DNA of 64,000 bases, taken from contig JABLUY010000143.1 in assembly GCA_013306675.1 (NCBI GenBank), positions 1 to 64,000 of the forward strand, in the 5' to 3' direction. This stretch comes from Thraustochytrium sp. TN22. Taxonomy: Eukaryota; Sar; Bigyra; Thraustochytrida; Thraustochytriidae. Of the stretch, positions 30,701 through 38,636 are shown piece after piece. The notes below the pieces were generated by a model, which was not told where the DNA came from, made no database searches, and worked only from the letters and a program-made list of their open reading frames with translations. Numbering within the stretch: position 1 is the stretch's first letter; every line of letters begins with the position of its first letter. Made by a program: the position numbers and the translations under genes.

Positions 30701-33700
30701 ACTGACGGCGTGGTTGATGGTGGTGGCGATGGCGATGGCGGTGATGATGATGAGGAGGAGGAGGATGGCGAAGACGACGATGAACTGGGCGTCGGTGACC
30801 TCATCTATGAGTTGCAGTGCAAGCTGAACTCGCCGGCGACAGCCAAGAAGTTTGCATCGATCCGCAAAAAGGCCACGCTGGAGAACAAAGCCGCCCTCAG
30901 GGCCCGCGACGGCGATGCTTCTAGCCAACTCGTGGAGGAGGCGGACGCCGAGCTGCCCACGTTCAAGCAGGCGCACGCGCAGTTTAAGGCCGGCATTCCG
31001 GTCACCGCGGCGGACAAAGCCGCAGCCAAGGCCAAAGCGGAGGCAGAAGCGCAAGAACGTGCTGCCCGTGAGGCTGCGGAGCGCGAGCGGAAGCGGACAG
31101 CCGCCATCAAGAAGTTTCTCCCGTACAAGGATGACACCGATGATGACGAGGAGGAGAGCGAGGAAGAGGAGGACGAAGCTGAGCCAGAGGGCGAACTCAT
31201 CGGGGAGAAGATCGTCGAGCTTACCGAAAGCGAGATCGATTCTCTGGACGGCGAAGAGGAAGAGGAGGAGGAAGAAGGAGAAGAAGACGACGACGACGAC
31301 GACGAGGATGAGGACGACGAATACGAGACGCACGCGGAGCCTGAAACTGTGGAGGGCACTGTCGCGGCTGGCACGGAGTCTTTTCCTGACGAAGACGCGG
31401 TGGACTTGGATGCTGAGCAAGGTGATGAACGGTCCATGAATAGGTCTGGTAGCGACGATGTCGGCGGCAGCGGCGGCGAAGGCGACGACAAGCCCCGCGT
31501 TGCCGCGGCTGCACATGGTGCCACGACGGGCGGCTTGGATACTGAAGCAGATGGCGAGGTGGAAGCTCACTCAAGCGTGGCAGGTCAGGCGCCAAAGAGG
31601 TCTCTCCTGCCTTCCAAGCTACCGGCTGCGACGGACCAGGAGGAGGGAGACGATGAGAGCTCCGGGTCATCCGACGAAGATGACTCGATTCCGACACTGG
31701 GCTCGCGGCAGGCCGTGCGCACGTCAGTGTCGCCCGCCCGCAAGTCCGCGTCGCCCGCCCGCAAGTCCGCGTCACCCGCCCGCAAGTCCGCGTCGCCCGC
31801 GCGCAAGTCCGTGTCGCCGGCAGGTTCGCCAGCACGCAAGGTAAACCCGCTGCCGAGCAAGTTGGGTGCGACCACCTCGAGTGGTGGCTCGGGCACTGGC
31901 GCGACGGTCTCCGCGGATGCTCTGCGCGAGAAGCGTCTTGCCGCGGCGCGCAAGAACTCGTCAGCCAGCGAGCACTCCTCGTCGTCGAATGCGTCCAACT
32001 CGAGCGAAGACGAGGTAATTTCGCGGGCGAGTGACGACGAGCGTGCACAGCCAAGCGCGAGGAGACCTCCAAGCGGGCCAGGCGCGGCAGCGGCTGCTGC
32101 TGCCGCTGCCACCGTCCAGTCCAAGGAGGCCGCGGCCCGCAAGAGCAAGAGCGGCAGTGGCAGCGAAGAAGGTGGCTCCAGCTCGGACTCGGACGTGAGC
32201 AAAGCGAGTGTCGACGATGCGCAGGCACGGCGATCCCGTGCGGCGGCAGCTGCCGCGAGCGCAGGTGCTGGGCGCAAGCGGGCCACGAGCAGCGACGCGG
32301 GGTCCGACCAAAGCGGCAGCGAGTCAGGCTCGGGCTCGGGCTCGGATTCGGACTCGAACTCGGACAAGGACAACGTGCGTACACGGCGTAGCCGCGCCGC
32401 TCTCGCCGCCGCGGCCGCGGCTGGGGCCGGCGGTGGAGCTGGCGCGGCTGCGGCCGCCGCTGCTGCTGCTGCCCGTGGTCGCGGCACGGACGCCGACAGC
32501 AACAACAAAAAGACGACGAAATCTGGTTCCATGAGCAGCAGTGGCGGCAGCAGCAGCAGCGGCGGCAGTAGCGAGGAGTCCGGGTCTGAGGAAAACATGA
32601 AGGACCGACGAGCTCGCGCCACTGCGGCCATCGCCGGTGCACTGCGAACGAAGCAGGGCGCGGATTCCGACACCAAGAAGAAGGACGCGGAAGACGAAGG
32701 CCGGCGGCGCCGCGGCAGCAGCAGCAGCCGCAGCAGTCGCAGCAGCAGGAGTAGTCGCAGCAGCAGGAGTAGTCGCAGCAGCCGCAGCAGCCGCAGCAGT
32801 GGCTCGGACTCCGACTCGGAGATGGACTTCAAGGACCGGCGCGCGCGCGCGGCGCAAGCGGCCGCCGGCGCGAGCAAGAGCAAGAGCAAGAGCAAGAGCA
32901 GGAGCAAAGACCGAAAGCGGCGCGGCAGTTCTGACAGTAGCAGCAACAGCAGCAGCAGCAGTAGCAGCTCGCGGAGCAGCAACAGCGACTCGGATTCGGA
33001 CTCGGACAGCGAGAAGGAGCAGCAGCGCAACTTCAAGGACCGGCGCGCGCGCGCGGCCCTGGCGGCGGCCGGTGCTGCTGGAAAGAAGGGTGCGAGCGCC
33101 CGCGGGCGGCGCGGCAGCAGCAGCGGCAGCAGCAGCGGCAGCAGCAGTGGGAGTAGTAGCGAGGAGTCCAGCGAGGACGACGTCCGTACGCGGCGGCTGC
33201 GGGCAATGCAGGCCGCAACGGGGGGCGGGCGCGATTCCAGCAAGCGCGGCAAGGACAGCCATCGCGAAAAGGACGAGGATGACGAGGACGACGGCAAGGG
33301 CCGGCGCGGCAGCAGCAGCAGGGATGATGAGGACAAGGATCGCGGAAGCGGGCGCAGCGGCGCGAGAGGTGACGACGAACGGTCGCGTAAGGGGCGCGGT
33401 AGCGATCGGCGAGGGCGCAGCGGCGGCAGCGGCGGCAACGATGACGACGACGACGACGATGATGATGACGGCGACAAGGGTCGGGACGACGACGCCAAGG
33501 ACGGGCGCGGCAAGAAGAAGGGCAAGCGCGGGCCGAGCATCGCTCAGTACGAGAAGTCGAGCCTGTGGAAGGACAACCGCGTGCGCGGCAGCCGCACAGA
33601 CGTCTCGCTGCGCAGGCCTGAGTGGCGCACGGACATTGACGGCGTGGAGCAGTGGGACGAGACGTCTCTGTATCGTGCCCCAGACCGATACATGGAGGTG

Positions 33701-34570
33701 GTCGACGTGGACATGGAACCGCCACCCAAGCACGGCGGGCTCGAGGAGTGGATGACGCCCGAGTACGACAGCATCTGGCTGGCGGCGAAGCGTGGCGACA
33801 CGCGCGCCGTGAAGAAGTTCATTCAAGTCCGGCGCGAGCCGGCCGACAAGATTGACACACGTGGCGTGGACAAGGACATGGACGACACGTGGCTTGGCAA
33901 ACTGTTCCTGGCTGCGAGCAAGGCGACCTCGGGTGGCACGCCCTTGTACTGGGCATGCGCAATGAACCAGAAGGAGATGGTGGAGCTGCTCCTGAAGCGC
34001 GGCGCCAAGAAGATGGGCGCGGCCTGCTACGATGCGACGACCTCGCCCGAGGTGCAGGAGCTGCTCGAGGAGAACGGCATTCGCGGGTCAACAGCCGAGC
34101 AGATCACCAACATGACCGAGGAGCAGAAGGAGCAGTTTGTCAAAAGGGAGCAGCGGCGTGCGGAGATGTCGCGCACGCACGACTCCTCTCGCGACACCCC
34201 GGCGGCCTCTTCGTCCTCGGGCAGCAAGACTGTGCGTCGTGACGCGACTTCGGCGACTGCCACAGGCCGCGGCGCCGCGGCGCGCGGCGCTGCCGCCACC
34301 GGAAGTGGCAAGACCCCGGGCTACACGCGGCCTGGGGCGTCGACGCGGCCAACTGGAGCCGGCGCGACGACCGCGTCCTCCACCTCACCCAGCACTTCCG
34401 GCCGCAGCCGTAAGTCGTCGTCACGCAGCCTCTTTGACAGCCTTCGGCGCAAGAATTCGGGCGCGACCTCGGCTGTGGCGGCGCCCGGCGAGTATGGCTC
34501 GGGCAAGGCAAGTATTGGGTCTCGACTCAAGGACGCCGCCAAGAAGCTGACCGGCCGCAAGAAGGATTAA
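27722..34570 (+). CDS. Giant acidic/Ser-Arg-rich modular protein with C-terminal ankyrin repeats
   Basis: 2,282 residues in one exon; start at 27722 (MAAYARAQSG), the only in-frame ATG after the GGC run. Most of the protein is predicted disordered. The first half has dense Asp/Glu blocks with a recurring [LS]xFPDE motif (QLAFPDDE, ALSFPDED, DLSFPAGS, ESFPDED) and a duplicated SAMSSMxARMA.H motif (near residues 630 and 690). Residues about 1338-1373 carry five SPARK repeats. Residues about 1497-1837 carry six modules of the form [KR][DT]RR.RA..AA.AGA, separated by Ser/Asp or Ser/Arg runs. Residues about 2010-2120 resemble two ankyrin repeats (WLAAKRGDTRAVKKFI and TPLYWACAMNQKEMVELLLKRGAKK). 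The tail is Ser/Thr/Arg-rich. SR and SPxK sites suggest heavy phosphorylation and perhaps a nuclear, chromatin- or RNA-linked scaffold role; that is inference. I recognise no family for the whole. Confidence 0.75.
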   Translation: MAAYARAQSGSAGGRSTRGMTGILDPRHKMADEDELLKMREGIVTGVEYDSADDSSGDDGGAWEQEQEAARAAARDLAKAHTSGRASRSPSSASRNKRSSPRSAYTGSYGFMQIYTPTPASSRAKRTDDDAPRRPPDARYGADPEERSRTVRTGLVKQRTLAFQDTESAEILARRLTGRPSGVHRPSADDLRFKLDVASKEAASPGFYTSGQRRDSDASSYGVSNDINDYPDDFDIPVGGDEISYLQIKARDQAREAVAAALAKRHLLQQHQTRQASASDRASVTGLEDDIIIDSDGSEDDLALDIEVASLDEDEDEHEGDEIGVSELDSPGQDDEEEDQLAFPDDENDTSDTESDMGVGARGAARTDVSRADALSFPDEDSSSDQDSDLEDRRAAHVNAGTHRDIADDLSFPAGSDEDDDILLAHHAGRDGMVIEEKFESDDSSRPRRELAELDDYSADSDEVEIDDGGEDDDENIPVYVGHDEIDFAVQTPSAASRRSASRLEVAARTPPAAAIRRARQMQQAALESAKRHVDDVDEEELDDVDDEDFEIEVGGGGELVPDELVPLSRPEHRYYGDAEDEEAAHASETQAARKAAVAEAAAKARARAASAASSKQASPTGGARLDAKEIVSAMSSMSARMALHKELAPKPPPFRRQGAKARAQASHEDVSEAESVAQEAEDLFSAMSSMKARMAQHRRNSLLMAAQEAAGTGVPTQGFRGGAGNGGAGSDVRLSQGRGTGRRRSSGSGAAGRDEDDDEDDGKRRRHGGRRHEEGMLIEVESEASDSQAEEEDDDDDENVGSARARGKSHAEAELEQFRTEALREKEQLEARCRELEQRLDAQRSEHVAVQERLFEEMKSIKEMIALQVASPPGARVPPTAEAAARGARYEYVVEETDEEDDEEEDEDGETGDSEAEMLVSVAGMQSVSAYGSDEDRARGRSLTPRSAHSPRAAPSVATVDYQDDGENEDEDEDEDEADGAEAPRHESAAHETDGVVDGGGDGDGGDDDEEEEDGEDDDELGVGDLIYELQCKLNSPATAKKFASIRKKATLENKAALRARDGDASSQLVEEADAELPTFKQAHAQFKAGIPVTAADKAAAKAKAEAEAQERAAREAAERERKRTAAIKKFLPYKDDTDDDEEESEEEEDEAEPEGELIGEKIVELTESEIDSLDGEEEEEEEEGEEDDDDDDEDEDDEYETHAEPETVEGTVAAGTESFPDEDAVDLDAEQGDERSMNRSGSDDVGGSGGEGDDKPRVAAAAHGATTGGLDTEADGEVEAHSSVAGQAPKRSLLPSKLPAATDQEEGDDESSGSSDEDDSIPTLGSRQAVRTSVSPARKSASPARKSASPARKSASPARKSVSPAGSPARKVNPLPSKLGATTSSGGSGTGATVSADALREKRLAAARKNSSASEHSSSSNASNSSEDEVISRASDDERAQPSARRPPSGPGAAAAAAAAATVQSKEAAARKSKSGSGSEEGGSSSDSDVSKASVDDAQARRSRAAAAAASAGAGRKRATSSDAGSDQSGSESGSGSGSDSDSNSDKDNVRTRRSRAALAAAAAAGAGGGAGAAAAAAAAAARGRGTDADSNNKKTTKSGSMSSSGGSSSSGGSSEESGSEENMKDRRARATAAIAGALRTKQGADSDTKKKDAEDEGRRRRGSSSSRSSRSSRSSRSSRSSRSSRSSRSSGSDSDSEMDFKDRRARAAQAAAGASKSKSKSKSRSKDRKRRGSSDSSSNSSSSSSSSRSSNSDSDSDSDSEKEQQRNFKDRRARAALAAAGAAGKKGASARGRRGSSSGSSSGSSSGSSSEESSEDDVRTRRLRAMQAATGGGRDSSKRGKDSHREKDEDDEDDGKGRRGSSSRDDEDKDRGSGRSGARGDDERSRKGRGSDRRGRSGGSGGNDDDDDDDDDDGDKGRDDDAKDGRGKKKGKRGPSIAQYEKSSLWKDNRVRGSRTDVSLRRPEWRTDIDGVEQWDETSLYRAPDRYMEVVDVDMEPPPKHGGLEEWMTPEYDSIWLAAKRGDTRAVKKFIQVRREPADKIDTRGVDKDMDDTWLGKLFLAASKATSGGTPLYWACAMNQKEMVELLLKRGAKKMGAACYDATTSPEVQELLEENGIRGSTAEQITNMTEEQKEQFVKREQRRAEMSRTHDSSRDTPAASSSSGSKTVRRDATSATATGRGAAARGAAATGSGKTPGYTRPGASTRPTGAGATTASSTSPSTSGRSRKSSSRSLFDSLRRKNSGATSAVAAPGEYGSGKASIGSRLKDAAKKLTGRKKD
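31732..31840 (+). repeat. Tandem SPARKSA-coding repeat
   Basis: Five copies of a 21-nt unit encoding SPARKSA/SPARKSV, almost identical at the DNA level, which implies recent expansion. The SPxK pattern is the consensus of proline-directed (CDK-like) kinases. Confidence 0.9.
32212..33232 (+). repeat. Six dispersed RR.RA..AA.AGA modules within the giant gene
   Basis: Modules at about 32215, 32375, 32597, 32826, 33030 and 33181 encode QARRSRAAAAAASAGAG, RTRRSRAALAAAAAAGAG, KDRRARATAAIAGAL, KDRRARAAQAAAGA, KDRRARAALAAAGAAG and RTRRLRAMQAATGGG. Each is preceded by an acidic/Ser-rich run. Each is probably a short amphipathic basic helix. Confidence 0.8.
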
Positions 34571-34578
34571 AATGGGCA

Positions 34579-34609
<31 letters not shown>

Positions 34610-34724
34610 CAGCAACAACAGTGGTGACGTGAACTGTAATGGCAATAGTTGTAGTAGCAACAAAGACAACCAAACTAAGATTAGTTGTGTCTCTCTGTCT
34701 CTCTGTCTGTCGACAGCAGACACC
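34571..34724. other. Short convergent spacer with CAG/CAA microsatellite
   Basis: A run of CAG then CAA triplets occupies about 34577-34620, directly after the giant gene's stop codon. Confidence 0.8.
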
Positions 34725-35858
34725 TCAGAGCTGGCTGTGGCGTGGTGTGATGCCGGGCAAGGGCCCACCTTTGCTGACAACGTCAAACTGCATCTTGACA
34801 AAGAGCGCGCTCGTGGTGGCAAGGACGGGCATGGTGGCCCAGACCTCGGGGTCGCCAGAGAGCGCGGCGTCGCCGACAACGGCGTGCGCCGACCCGCGCA
34901 CGAAGACTTTGCGGTCGACGACTTTGTCGATCCAAGAGCGCACGTAGACGAAGTAGGGCGCCGGCGGGTCGAGCGCTACGGCTGCCTGCACCTCGAGATC
35001 CAGAAAGGCGGTCACGCACATGGAGCCCATGACGGTGATGCGGTGGCCCATGATGTGATCAAGCGCGACGAAGAGCGCTGTTGGGCACAGCGAGGGCCTG
35101 TCGTCGATAAGCGCCTCTGCCTGCGAGGTGTTGCTATCTACGGCGAGTAGGCCATGCAGGATGGATGTTTCGTCCTCGCTTGAGCCGTGCAGCGCCGAGC
35201 ACAAGTTCATGGTGTTGTTCGCGCGAAAGTCGAACATGTCAAATCCGGTGTCGAAGGTCCGGTGGCGGCCTGAGTCGAGGATGGCATGGAAATCAGGCAG
35301 CGTCACGCCGCGGTCGAAGTCGCGCAAGAGCGCGGCCGGGGTCAGCTGACGGCCCTCAGGCTCGTCCTGGGCCGCGCGGTAGGCATCTGCTTTGAGTCCG
35401 GTGGTGCTCGCGAAGAGCGGCGAGCGCGCCAGTCTCGCGTCGTCGGTGCGCAGCGTGGAGACTACCGGAGTATTGAGCACGCTCGTGAACCGCACCTCGG
35501 ACTCAGTTAGCGGCATGCCAGAGACGTCTGCGATCTGGCCGCGGCCCGACGCAACGACGTCGTCCGCCGCCTCTGCCGCCTCGAGGACCTTGAAGTGAAG
35601 CGGCGTGACGAGAGGCGTCAGCTTCAGGTACGTCAACTTGATGAAATGCAGTGCCAGGCTCTGCTCTGGTACTCCTGCAGCTTCCGCGCACGGCCTGCGC
35701 AGCATCGTGGCATGTGTGGCCGCGCTCGCACCTCCGTGCGCCGACTTGGGCGGGCCTTCCGCGCCACGCGAGAACTCCACGTCGCACGTGCCGTCCACGT
35801 CCACATTCTCCACCGCAATTTTGCCCTTGGCCCAGAAGTAGCTCTGGTCGCGCCGCAT
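34725..35858 (-). CDS. Double-hotdog acyl-CoA thioesterase-like protein (copy 1)
   Basis: 377 residues; start MRRDQSYFW at 35858, preceded by three consecutive in-frame stop codons, so the 5' end is certain. The N-terminal half contains PPKSAHGGASAATHATML, the HGG element of hotdog-fold thioesterases. The C-terminal half has a second hotdog domain (LDHIMGHRITVMGSM, TAFLDLEVQAAVAL, VRSWIDKVVDRKVFV). It is a tandem paralogue of 36499-37875 (about 60% identical by eye) but lacks that protein's 80-residue N-terminal extension. Both end in SQL, a weak PTS1 peroxisomal signal of the kind human BAAT uses, so a peroxisomal acyl-CoA hydrolase is plausible. The exact substrate is not evident. Confidence 0.75.
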   Translation of the reverse strand: MRRDQSYFWAKGKIAVENVDVDGTCDVEFSRGAEGPPKSAHGGASAATHATMLRRPCAEAAGVPEQSLALHFIKLTYLKLTPLVTPLHFKVLEAAEAADDVVASGRGQIADVSGMPLTESEVRFTSVLNTPVVSTLRTDDARLARSPLFASTTGLKADAYRAAQDEPEGRQLTPAALLRDFDRGVTLPDFHAILDSGRHRTFDTGFDMFDFRANNTMNLCSALHGSSEDETSILHGLLAVDSNTSQAEALIDDRPSLCPTALFVALDHIMGHRITVMGSMCVTAFLDLEVQAAVALDPPAPYFVYVRSWIDKVVDRKVFVRGSAHAVVGDAALSGDPEVWATMPVLATTSALFVKMQFDVVSKGGPLPGITPRHSQL

Positions 35859-36498
35859 TTATTACTATTGTCCTGGTCGAAGCCACTGTGCGTGCTTGAT
35901 ACCACCACTCGCCGCGCCACCGCCGCCACGCCGGCCACGGCCAGCCAGCCGGTGAGTACCAGGTTGGCCGCGGGTTGGAGATTTACTGCTAGCTGGCTAG
36001 CTAGCAAGCTGGCCCGGGAGCCAGGTCGTGTTGACGGTGTTGGTGTCGTCGTGACCCGCTTGCACGTGGACTGGACATGGCGGAGCCGAGCTGCCGAGCT
36101 GCCGAGCTGCCGCACTGTGCGTGCTGCACCGCGCTGGACTGACAGCGGCCGGGGCGCGCACAGATCGGAATACGCTGACTGTGACGACGCTGCACGACGC
36201 TAGCGCCGTGTCACCGCTGTGACTCCGAGCAGCGAGCGGATCCGCGGACTGACAGGACCAGCGGCTGCCAGTGGGTTCGGACAGGCCACGCTCACGGTCA
36301 CGCTCACGGTAGTATGACGCGGCGGCTGGCCACGGCTGGCCAAGGCCGGCGCGGCCTTGGCGGTTCGGGAATCAAGGCGACAGGAGCATCCAAAGGGGTT
36401 CCTGGGCACCAAGCAATCGTTGCCTAAGTTATCGACATCATCAAGGAAAGAGCAAGGCTGGCTATTCCGATCTCGCAGTGCTTACGCGCCTCTTTAGT
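35859..36498. other. Spacer between the two thioesterase paralogues
   Basis: 640 bp without a gene-like frame. It holds a CTAG-rich palindrome (35988-36008) and a tandem CACGGTCACGCT-type duplication near 36290-36311. It should include the promoter of copy 1. Confidence 0.6.
35988..36008. repeat. CTAG-rich palindrome
   Basis: GCTAGCTGGCTAGCTAGCAA, about 130 bp upstream of thioesterase copy 1. Confidence 0.75.
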
Positions 36499-37875
36499 TT
36501 ACAGCTGACTCGTACGTGGCACGACACCCGGCGGGGCCTTGCGCGCGGACGGGTCAAGGTTCAACTTGACGAAGAGGCCGCTCGCGGAGGCCAGGACCGG
36601 CAAAGTTGCCCAGTCCTTTGGATCACGGGAGAGAACGGCGTCGCCAACAACGGCATGGGCGGTGGCGCGCACATAGACCTTGCGGTCAACCACTTCGTGG
36701 ATCCAGGAGCGCAGGTAGATGAAGCTGGGTGCGGGCGGTTCGAGCGCGACGGCGGCGCGGACGTCGAGCTCGAGGAAGGCGGTGACGCACATGGAGCCGC
36801 TGAGGCCGATGCGGTGGCCCATGACGTGGTCGAGAGAAACAAAGAGAGCGGACGGACAGAGATACGGCTTGTCGTCAATGAGAGACTCGGCCTGCGAGGT
36901 GGTGCTGTCGATGGAGAGCAGCGAGTGAAGAACTGAGCTTTGCTCGGAGATGGGGCCCTCGAGTGTGGTCCAGAGGAAGGTGTTGTTGTCAACGCGAAAG
37001 TCGTAGCTATCAAAGCCCGTCACGAACTGGCGCGGGCGGCCCATGTCCAGCACAGCGTTGAAGGTGGGCAGGATAGCGCTGCGCTCGAACTTGATCAGGA
37101 GCGCGTCTGAGACGAGCGGGCGACCCTCGTACTCCACCTGCGCCTCACGCCAGGCGTCGTTCTTGAGGCCGACGGTGCTCGCGAAGAGAGGCGAGGCGGC
37201 GAGGGCCAGATCATCGGTGCGCGCCGTCGACAAGAGCTTGCGATTCAGCACGCTCGTGTAGCGCACCTCGGACTCGGTGAGCGGCATTCCAGAGATGTCC
37301 GCGATCTGGCCGCGGCCGACGGCGACCACGTCGTCCGCCGCCTCCGCGTCCGACGCAGCGACCTCGAGCACCTTGAACTGGAGCGGCGTGACCAGCGGCG
37401 TCAGCTTCAGGTACGTCAGCTTCAGGTACTGCATCGTCAGGCTCTTCTCGGGCACGCCCGCGGCCTCTGCGCTTGGCCTGCACAGGAGCGTTGCGTGCGT
37501 CGCGGCGCTCGAGCCACCGTGCGCGGACCTGGGCGGGCCCTCCGCATTCCGGGTGAACTCCACGTCGCACGAGCCGTCCGCCTCCACGTTCTCCACCGCC
37601 ACCTTGCCCCTGGCCCAGAAGTAGCTCGTCTCGCGTCCTCCGGCCCTGGCCTTGCGCCACGGGCCCTCGTCCGCCACCACCGCGGCCGCCATGGCCTCGA
37701 CCCCGCGCGCCTCGCTCGCGCCTGGCTGCGCGCGCGCCAGCCTCCGCCACGCCCAGCTCCGCAGCCGCGCCGCGCCGCACCAGTACCCGCCCGCCGCCCG
37801 CGCCGCGTTGCCGCTCTGCTCCGGGTCCACCTCGGCCTGCTCCGAGTCGCTCGCCATGCTCCTGCGCATCGTCAT
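36499..37875 (-). CDS. Double-hotdog acyl-CoA thioesterase-like protein (copy 2)
   Basis: 458 residues from ATG at 37875. The first 80 residues (MTMRRSMASDSEQAE..., then Ala/Arg-rich) have no counterpart in copy 1 and could carry a targeting signal. The start is uncertain because several Met codons lie close together. From ETSYFWARGKVAVENVEADG onward it matches copy 1 throughout, including PPRSAHGGSSAATHATLL, LKLTYLKLTPLVTPLQFKVLE, SGMPLTESEVR, LDHVMGHRI and the terminal SQL. Such double hotdog proteins usually hydrolyse acyl-CoA thioesters. If SQL acts as PTS1, both copies would control free CoA and acyl chains in peroxisomes, while the N-terminal extension could redirect copy 2. The pair arose by tandem duplication. 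Confidence 0.75.
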   Translation of the reverse strand: MTMRRSMASDSEQAEVDPEQSGNAARAAGGYWCGAARLRSWAWRRLARAQPGASEARGVEAMAAAVVADEGPWRKARAGGRETSYFWARGKVAVENVEADGSCDVEFTRNAEGPPRSAHGGSSAATHATLLCRPSAEAAGVPEKSLTMQYLKLTYLKLTPLVTPLQFKVLEVAASDAEAADDVVAVGRGQIADISGMPLTESEVRYTSVLNRKLLSTARTDDLALAASPLFASTVGLKNDAWREAQVEYEGRPLVSDALLIKFERSAILPTFNAVLDMGRPRQFVTGFDSYDFRVDNNTFLWTTLEGPISEQSSVLHSLLSIDSTTSQAESLIDDKPYLCPSALFVSLDHVMGHRIGLSGSMCVTAFLELDVRAAVALEPPAPSFIYLRSWIHEVVDRKVYVRATAHAVVGDAVLSRDPKDWATLPVLASASGLFVKLNLDPSARKAPPGVVPRTSQL

Positions 37876-38636
37876 GTAGTCATGCCATCTCGCGTCGTGT
37901 CAGTCGCCTCCTCCTGCTCCCGGCTGGAGATCGGACCGCGGGCGTTGATGTGAGCGCAGCGCGATCAATCGCCTTCCCCTCCGGGTCTGTCACGATCGCA
38001 CACTGGCAGCGAGGTGCCGAGTCTGAGCTGAGTCAGCTTCAAGTTGCAGATGATGATCATGTCCAGTCGCGGCGTCGCGCCGCCGGGCGCGACCTACGAG
38101 TCCGCCTTCGCCATCTTGCAGCATCTCGCACCACGAGGTCGAGTGCGGAAACTTACTTACGTTACGACGGCTCCTGACTGGCAGGCTTGGGCTTGCAGTG
38201 ACAAGAGTCCTCTCGAGACTTTGCCTTGCTTGGGCACATCGGCCGGGCTGTGACGTGTCCCACCAGGGAGGGGAAGCCGCGGCACGGCGCTTCGCGCGAG
38301 AAGGCCCGACTTCCCGCGCCGTCATGCCGTCCTCCGCGAGTTTGCCAAGCTTTCGCCCGTCTTGTCTTGTCAAGACCAGAGACCTGGCGTCATCATGATG
38401 AGTATGCTTTTGCTTGGTCATGAGGCCAGGAGCTTTTGCTTGGGTTACGTTACTACTCGACAGTGATAGATTGTACCGAGGCACTGGAGGCAGTGGCCGT
38501 CGCCGCTTGCAAGTGGCCGCCGCACAGCCTCACTCACCTCCCTGCATCTGACTGTGAGTGAGATCAAGGGCAGACCCTGATCATCATCACCGGCATCCAG
38601 CGGAGAGTGGACGCGCGCGCACGAGAGGAAGGCAGG
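37876..38636. other. Divergent promoter region (thioesterase copy 2 / oxidoreductase)
   Basis: 761 bp between divergent start codons with no convincing gene. It shows a short tandem ATCATCATGATGAGT palindrome near 38390-38405 and a duplicated CCAGGAGCTTTTGCTTGG-like string near 38409-38440. Confidence 0.55.

Noticed and set aside
31585-33540. Ser/Leu/Arg-rich open frame opposite the giant gene
   Set aside because: Its runs of Leu and Ser are simply the reverse complement of the Ser/Asp/Arg repeats on the coding strand.
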